From Trichaptum fuscoviolaceum (Eukaryota > Basidiomycota > Agaricomycetes > Hymenochaetales > Trichaptaceae), in NCBI GenBank assembly GCA_910574455.1, contig CAJSYZ010000006.1, forward strand, positions 310,001 through 374,000: a DNA stretch of 64,000 nucleotides. The letters run 5' to 3'. Positions within the stretch are counted from its first letter, which is position 1; every line of letters starts with the position of its first letter. Shown in pieces: positions 57,875 through 64,000 of this stretch. A program made the translations under genes and the position numbers. The notes under the pieces were generated by a model. It did not search any database, was not told the origin of the DNA, and worked only from the letters and a program-made list of their open reading frames with translations.

Positions 57875-60457
57875 ATGTCTCGCCTTTCGTTCTCTATCGT
57901 CTATTTGTCTCTCTTTATGACCTCTGCATGGGCTGCGAATGACTGGTCTCAACCGTGCCTGCAAGGCATATGCAGTTACGATATAGCCCAGAGTAACTCC
58001 TCGCTGGGAGGTACTCTGATGATTGTAAGTCCCATTGATATGACGAAGCATTTGGATGCCAAACTGATCATATTTCTGCAGTCTGGAGCACCTTCTGCTA
58101 TTTCAGATATCACACCTGCCGCTGGCTGGGATATCTTGAACTGTTCCTCCGATACTACAGCACAAACAATTCGCATCATTTGTACCGGCGATGGCACAAA
58201 CTGCGAGCATCTCAACCAGAACGGCGCAAAAGACACATTGGTTCGCTTACCGGAGAATGTGAGTAATATATGAGACTATGTATTCTTCAGGCTAAAATCT
58301 ACCACCGTCAGTGCGGAAAGGGCCCTTTTGCTCGTGTCTCCGACATAGACGTGTCTGATGACCAGACAGTCCCATCATCCATTGCTTCGAAACTCGCTAA
58401 ACGTAATGGGGCGCCAGCTCAAGTGATGGCTATTGGTCTGGATACCAATTTCTCTTCCAGTGTGTAAGTGTAATAATAGTATATCCAGTGTTTCGGTACT
58501 TACTGAGAAACATGTAGTCACGGACCCGTTTCGTTCAGTGTTGTGGGCTCTAGCATACCGGGTGTGTTGAATAACATCCAAATGACTCCCCCATCCCGCA
58601 AGCGCAAACTCGATAAACGTGGATCCTCAAATGATGTAAACAATGCTCTGACAAGTATGCCATCTTCTACTCGACTGAGCATTTTTCTGTTGTCTAAATC
58701 AGTTATCGCAGCTTTTAGTGATTTCTCCATCGGTTCATTCAACAAGAACATATCTACAACCCTGCCGCCTATATCGGTCAATAAAGACTTTCCGGTCTTC
58801 TCACAAAACATATCATGCTCTCAAAACGTCAATGCGGGCATTAATATTGACCTCGACGCAAAAGTGGATGCACAGGTTACAGTAGGTGTTGTCGCAAAAG
58901 GGAAATTGATTCCACCTTCTGTGTCTGAGTTTGCCATGTTTGCCGGTAAGTGTATATCCGTGAAGCGAGTTACTCGATCTCTCATGTCACAAACACTAGC
59001 GCTGTCAGCTGATCTGGACGGGACACTGAATATCGGTGCTGATGCGGTAGTAAGAATTAGCTCTCTCATTTGCTTGAGACCAGCAACTTATTTCCAGTAC
59101 ACTAGGCATCCATTGATAGCGGGTCAATCACTCTATTATCACTCGGGCTTCCAGGTCTTGATATTGAAGAGCAAGTTAGATTCAGTATGACATCTTGAAT
59201 CAATAAAGCTGATTCTGCGCATGAAAAACACAGTATCTTATCTATAGGCCCGACATTCAACCTCAACGTAGAAGCTAAAGCGACAGTTGATGTTGAAGTG
59301 GATTTGAGCCTCGGTTTGGCGTACAGTATCGATAGTCTGCAGCTTGTGTTCCCTCCTTCGCAAGGTGGATCTAATGCGAACCCTGCGCCGAATGATTCAC
59401 GTGAGTTTCATCGGTACATCTTCATGTGACTGTCCCTTATCCTTGGCCTAGCATTACAATTGTCCGTGAGCCCCGGTGTTGCCACGAACACAACATTTGA
59501 AGCACGCCTTATCCCCTCCGTTTGCTGCTTTAACTACCCTCCATGGTATTATCAAGCTGACGTCAAGTTTTACATAGCTCAACTTTGGTATATCATTAGC
59601 CAAAATAGCCGATGCAACTATTTTCCTCGACCTCGACGCATCGGCAACGCTTGACCTTGGGCTAGATGCTGGCGTCACCGGCAGCGTGGGTACGAACGGT
59701 GATGAGTCAGGATCGGCTGAAGTTGAGGGTTGTATCGACCTAAAGGGAGGGTTCTTAGTGAATGCTGGTGCCCAGGGGAGTTTCTTCGACATTTTCAACG
59801 ACAAAACACAGGTCTCCATCTTCTCTAAGGAGTTTGAACTATTTCAAGTGAGTAAGAGCTGATCTTACGATGAACATGTTTGCTTAACCAAAAATCTGAA
59901 AGAAATGTTTCACTGATTCAACTCCAACCTCAACCTTGTCATCAATCTCAACGCCAACATCCACTTCAACTTATACAGAGGAGACAGCTCCTATTTCCTC
60001 AACCTCCTTTACTCAGGTGTATACTTCGACTTCTGCTTCGTTGACCACTACACCAATCTTGTCAAGCTCACTAAATGAGTCAAGCGCAACGGTCGAAACT
60101 ACACCATCATTAGCAACAAGCAGTTCATCACCTGCAACACCGAGCCCGACATCCTTTGCATCATCGAGCCCATCATCTTCAAGTTCTGCAGCACAGAGCA
60201 CCTCATTACTTGCAACTCCGAGCCCGGCATCATTTGTAACTCAGAGCTCATCTTCTTTAAGTTTTGCAAGTTCAAGCCCCTCATCCCTTGCAATACCGAG
60301 TTCAGTAAAGCGGTCTTCTCACTCAACTGGATCTGCCGGAAAATCTCAGATGCGCAAGTCTCGAGGTCTCCAAAACAGGGTTGCTGTCACCTGTACACCT
60401 CCGAATGTCGGTAATGCACATCAGCTAGTTGATGAGCTACTTGACAGTGCCTCGTGA
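57875..60457 (+). CDS. Secreted Ser/Thr-rich protein of unknown function (DUF7223-like)
   Basis: ATG at 57875 opens a clear signal peptide (MSRLSFSIVYLSLFMTSAWA) followed by a secreted domain. Motifs SDITPAAGWDILNCSSDTTA, CTGDGTNCEHLNQNGAKDTL and, after an intron, CGKGPFARVSDIDVSDDQTV resemble a common Agaricomycete secreted family that I associate with the DUF7223 label (by memory). The middle has INIDLDAKVDAQVTVGVVAK and related beta-repeat sequence. The C-terminal ~170 residues (59936-60457) are very rich in Ser, Thr and Pro, typical of O-glycosylated cell-wall proteins. At least six short introns are present. The exact 3' exon border is uncertain because GTGAGT overlaps the stop. Confidence 0.65.
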
Positions 60458-61000
60458 GTACTTTGTAAGAATCTTGGCCCAATAACTGATTTGTCTGTCT
60501 AGCTTCACGACCATATGATATACCAATATCCTTTGAACTTTACTATCTGCCTCGACTTCGTTCGCTTTGGGTAGCATACACCCACCATTAATCTGCCTTC
60601 GTTCTTTTTGAGACACTTTTTGTGGACTTCATATGTATATGTATACATTCAGTGTATGTTCATATATTATTAATGCACATTACTACATGATTCTGCGACT
60701 GAAAACTCTCACTAAAAAAGATAACATAAACACGTAATAGTCTGCTTAACAAACACATTGTGAGTTTGAAAATGTCATGAAATCGGAATCAGAGGAGGAA
60801 GAGTTATAGGCTAAAACATGCCCGAAAGCTTGACTTATACAGTATATGAAAACGTACTTAAAAAGGCCAGATAAGGTACTACCTAAATATAGACTTTTAG
60901 TTAGGGTCACTTAAACTTGAACTTAAAAGTGTAGTTTCCAGCGACACGAATTTTTGCTTTCACCTCACCACTCAATTCTCTAGAGAACGACTGGAATGCG
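60458..61000. other. Intergenic region
   Basis: About 540 bp, AT-rich; no gene seen. It holds the 3' flank of the secreted-protein gene and the promoter of the uL14m gene. Confidence 0.5.
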
Positions 61001-61501
61001 ATGATTAGTCTAAAAGGGACATTGAACGTGAGCTGATTGTCATACAGCTTGACATTTCTCTGATATAGCCTGCAGGTAATCGATAACTCAGGTGCACTCT
61101 TGGTTGAGTGCGTAAACGTCCTGAAGCACAAGGTCAACCATGGTTATGGCGGTGTCGGCGACGAAATAGTCTGTGTTGTCAAACGTGCACGACCAATACC
61201 CGCATCTGCCCTTCTTTCTTCGACAGCGGTAAAAGTCAAACGTGGGGACGTCAGGAGAGCTCTCATCGTACGAACCAAGAAGCCAGCTGCCAGGCCAGAC
61301 GGGCGCGTCGTGAAGTTTGACGACAATGCGTGCGTGCTATTAAACAACAAGAAGGAGATGCTGGGTACACGGATAGGAGGGCCTGTTAGCGCAGAGTTGA
61401 GGACAAAGGGCTGGGGAAAGATCCTGAGTTTGGCGCCCAAAGTGAGTTGCTCTTACGTTCTGACAATACTTAGGCTAACGTCAATCTCTAAGGTTCTATA
61501 G
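61001..61501 (+). CDS. Mitochondrial large-subunit ribosomal protein uL14m
   Basis: Three exons. A 9-codon first exon (61001-61027, MISLKGTLN) is spliced over a 48-bp intron to 61076-61441, which starts [21 protein letters not shown] 51-bp intron then leads to a final exon of only two codons and a stop (61493-61501). The joined start [16 protein letters not shown] is the conserved uL14 N-terminus. [17 protein letters not shown] and [13 protein letters not shown] are further family hallmarks. At about 133 residues and ending near LSLAPKV, it is the mitochondrial form rather than cytosolic L23. The protein sits at the subunit interface of the ribosome. It looks intact. Confidence 0.9.
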
Positions 61502-62155
61502 GGCAACTTTCGTGTATCATTATTCAACACTTTCAATTCTATACCACCGCAATACTAGAACTCAGGATTCTGCTGATTTTGTGCGGTTCCAGAAAGAACA
61601 TGCGAAAGTCTTGGACGATTTTTCCACTTGTGGCTGTTCATGTCTCCCAACAAGCTCTGCGACTGGCCTTTCACGATACTCAGCGAGAATCTATCATCCT
61701 GTACTACATGCGAGCAACAAAATTGAGGACAAATGTGGTCAGTAACTGCTTATGGAAGGCGTACACCACTAGCGACACATATCGACGCGTTTTCGAATCG
61801 CAGACTGGATTGTTCATGAAAATCTGAGATCATGTTCGTGTCCCCAAGTTACTTCATTCAACTGGGAATACTGCTCAGGTTCAAGCGCGTCCACCGCATT
61901 CTGCGACTGCAAATGTCGCCCAGACGGAATTCTTCTGTGAAGACATCAACTTCCCTATTGCAACTTCGCTGATCTCGTCTGTTGTCTGGTCTCCGCTCGT
62001 CGAGACAAGTTCCCGCTATGCGCGAGGACGTGGTCTATGAACACGATACGCAGTTTCCGCATGGACCTCAGATCGTACATGAAAGTGTTACATTGTCTCT
62101 TTGGCATTATCTACGAAATGTCGAGGACTGCGAGCTCGTACTAGCTGTTCTCTCG
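61502..62155. other. Convergent intergenic region
   Basis: About 650 bp between the 3' ends of uL14m (plus) and GH92 (minus). The open frames 61579-61827 and 61982-62185 have no recognisable domain; the latter overlaps the GH92 3' end. No supported gene. Confidence 0.4.
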
Positions 62156-64000
62156 CTATCCACTCCTAAAGCCTCCAGTGGATAGAGATGGAGGAAGGGC
62201 CCCTGGCCCGCTTCCACATGTCACGTTGATGTTGTTGGTGAGCTGCAGCTCTATGATCGATCCATTCTGGAACACATCCCACTCCAGGAAACAATTCGAC
62301 TTGTACGGCTTTCCGTCAACCTTCACGCTCTTAAGTATGAGTTAGTCCTGTGATTACCTTATACCCCCGCATGTTCAGAACAAGCGACTGACCTCTACGA
62401 ATACATGTCCTCCCGTTCCCGACGTCGGGTTTCCTTGGAATCCATTCGCTACAATCGTCGTCGTAGAGTTGAAGAGCGGGTTGAAGAACGATATTTGAGG
62501 GAAGTAAGGTGAAGAAAGTAAGAACTGCCGGGTAGCCGGAACTGGATATAAACCAGCAAGGTAGAAAGCCGCGTAGCTTGCCATTGCACCTGAAAGCAGT
62601 TCAGCCTGATATCCTTCAGATGGCATGTTTATTCTTACCGGAATCTGACAGTAATAAGGAGTTGATTAGCGACACAGGCCGTGAAGTTATCGACGTATAG
62701 CTAACCGTCGTTTCCTGGCAGTCCATTCGTAGAAATGTTGAAGTCGGTCGCAATCACTTGACGAGACCTCTGAGTACTCAGACCAGGCCTATTCGCATAA
62801 TGGTACATGAAAGGTATTTGCTGGGAAGGTTCGTCTGTTGCATCGAAGTATTTCTAAAGACGAAGGAAAGGAGGGAGTCAATTGTGCTGCAGTAATGCCA
62901 TCAAAGCTTCAACTTGCCTGATCAAAGATGAAGTTGAGCCGATTCACAAAGTCTTCGTTACCACCCTGTAGCTCAATGAGCCTTGCAGTGTCATGTGGTG
63001 CAAACTTTGCATAATCGCCCATTAGACCGCGGAGAGATGGCAAAAAGTATGAGCCAAACCTGAGAGTACTACGTGGTCGGATAAGTCTCCGAAACACCAA
63101 AAGATTGTTAAGGCAGATACGTACTACAATCGGCGATGATTCATAGAATCCATCTCTATTTGCTGCATTCAAAAAACACGTCGACATTAAAGGATCATTA
63201 ACAGAACAGTGCCGAGGATCAGTGAAGTTGAATGTCCCATTCGCGAATCGTAGCTGAAATATATGCTCAGAGTTAGGAAGGACCTTGAAGACACGAGTTT
63301 CCATACCTGCATCATTCCTTTGACAAACGAAGGCCCTTCCGGAACAGTTATGTTTGGATTCCATACATTTGCGAAGTTGCCCGCCCGACCTTGGTACTAA
63401 AGACGCGACAATGTTGAGAACCTTATGTAAATGAAACGACGGCCACGGACCTTTGCAGTGTCATTGACGTTTCCTAGGATCTGTGCCACTTGAGAAATGG
63501 CGAAGTCACCGAAGGCATGCTTAAGGTCCGAATCAGCATGCGATAGGTTTGCGGTATAAGAGCTTTAGTACCTCTAGGGTTCGCGAGACCTGTTTCGTGT
63601 TCGTTCCGCTCGTTTCAAATATATCACTAGGGATGTAGCCTTCGTGGAATGTTATGTCAGTCAGGAGGAGTTGAGATGGCGTCGTGGTGGTTCGTACCGA
63701 GTAGCTTCCATATATTTGCTTGCCGTCCCTGCAAGTCCCAGTTCGGAGGCTGCAATTCGGCGTCGGCGAGCAAAGCATTATACAAGTCCGTCGCTGATAC
63801 GTTCAAAGAATCAACGTGCTCATGGAATCTACGTAACATAACTTCAGATTGTGTCGGAGTATAAAAGTCGCGCCGACGTACTTGACGAAGAATTCACCCA
63901 GGATTGGGTCAGCATCTGTTTGTAAGATCCGTTACGGTCCTCCGTGCAAACATAGATCATCTAAAGTACTCACTGCTTCCGCCTTGGATGAAATGCATGG
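62156..64000 (-). CDS. GH92 family alpha-mannosidase, 5' end beyond the window
   Basis: The minus-strand gene enters at the right edge and ends at TAG (62156-62158). Exon pieces in order: a helical catalytic segment with VDSLNVSATDLYNALLADAE (about 63770-63830), FTDPRHCSVNDPLMSTCFLN and AANRDGFYESSPIVVRI (63120-63230), DTARLIELQGGNEDFVNRLN (62930-62990), MASYAAFYLAGLYPVPATRQ with FLLSSPYFPQISFFNPLFN (62460-62600), and a C-terminal beta domain with VDGKPYKSNCFLEWDVFQNG (62260-62325). GH92 enzymes are calcium-dependent exo-alpha-mannosidases, often secreted. Introns of ~50 bp separate the pieces. The N-terminal beta-sandwich lies outside the window. No break seen. Confidence 0.88.

Noticed and set aside
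1..64000. CRISPR arrays, bacterial operons, Shine-Dalgarno sites
   Set aside because: Spliced eukaryotic genes throughout; no regularly spaced repeats of CRISPR type seen.

Overview
This window looks like nuclear DNA of a basidiomycete fungus, most likely an Agaricomycete. Genes are split by many introns of about 45-60 bp with GT...AG ends. The host genes seen (YTM1, mitochondrial uL14, GH92 mannosidase, DUF7025-type AAA ATPases) and the transposons (Helitron, Plavaka-type CACTA) fit that group. All assignments are from reading the translated sequence; no database search was run.

Positions 1 to about 18.8 kb are a nest of mobile elements. The outer one is an autonomous Helitron whose Rep-helicase ORF starts at 6 and ends at 15349. 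It is cut at 3010/11998 by a 9-kb element (3011-11991) with inverted terminal repeats of about 790 bp, flanked by a 6-bp duplication AAATAA. Removing that element rejoins the Helitron ORF in frame without a stop. The left terminal repeat of the 9-kb element is itself split by a 4.9-kb Helentron/Helitron2-like element (3430-8313). This carries a decayed, intron-containing fragment of an alpha-1,3-glucan synthase gene (ags1). Downstream of the helicase the Helitron seems to carry two small accessory genes and to end at a structured hairpin near 18.82 kb.

From 18.8 to 26.8 kb there is a graveyard of host-gene fragments in mixed orientation: a PPR gene, coatomer beta' (SEC27), coatomer beta (SEC26) and two related protein-kinase pieces. 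All are broken and some still hold introns, as expected of fragments captured or shuffled by mobile elements.

From 26.8 to 55.6 kb lies a cluster of five paralogous AAA ATPases of the fungal DUF7025 type (called A-E here). A is broken by a TIR element carrying a calcium-ATPase-like fragment and is 3' truncated. B and C (minus strand) look intact. D (plus strand) has an 11.4-kb Plavaka transposon exactly inside one intron and an in-frame stop. E (plus strand) looks intact. The conserved ribosome-biogenesis gene YTM1 sits between C and D. The Plavaka element carries a multi-exon transposase, an Spt5-like NGN/KOW protein and a third gene resembling DUF6698 proteins.

From 55.6 kb to the end are ordinary host genes: a secreted Ser/Thr-rich protein, mitochondrial ribosomal protein uL14 and the 3' part of a GH92 alpha-mannosidase that runs off the window.
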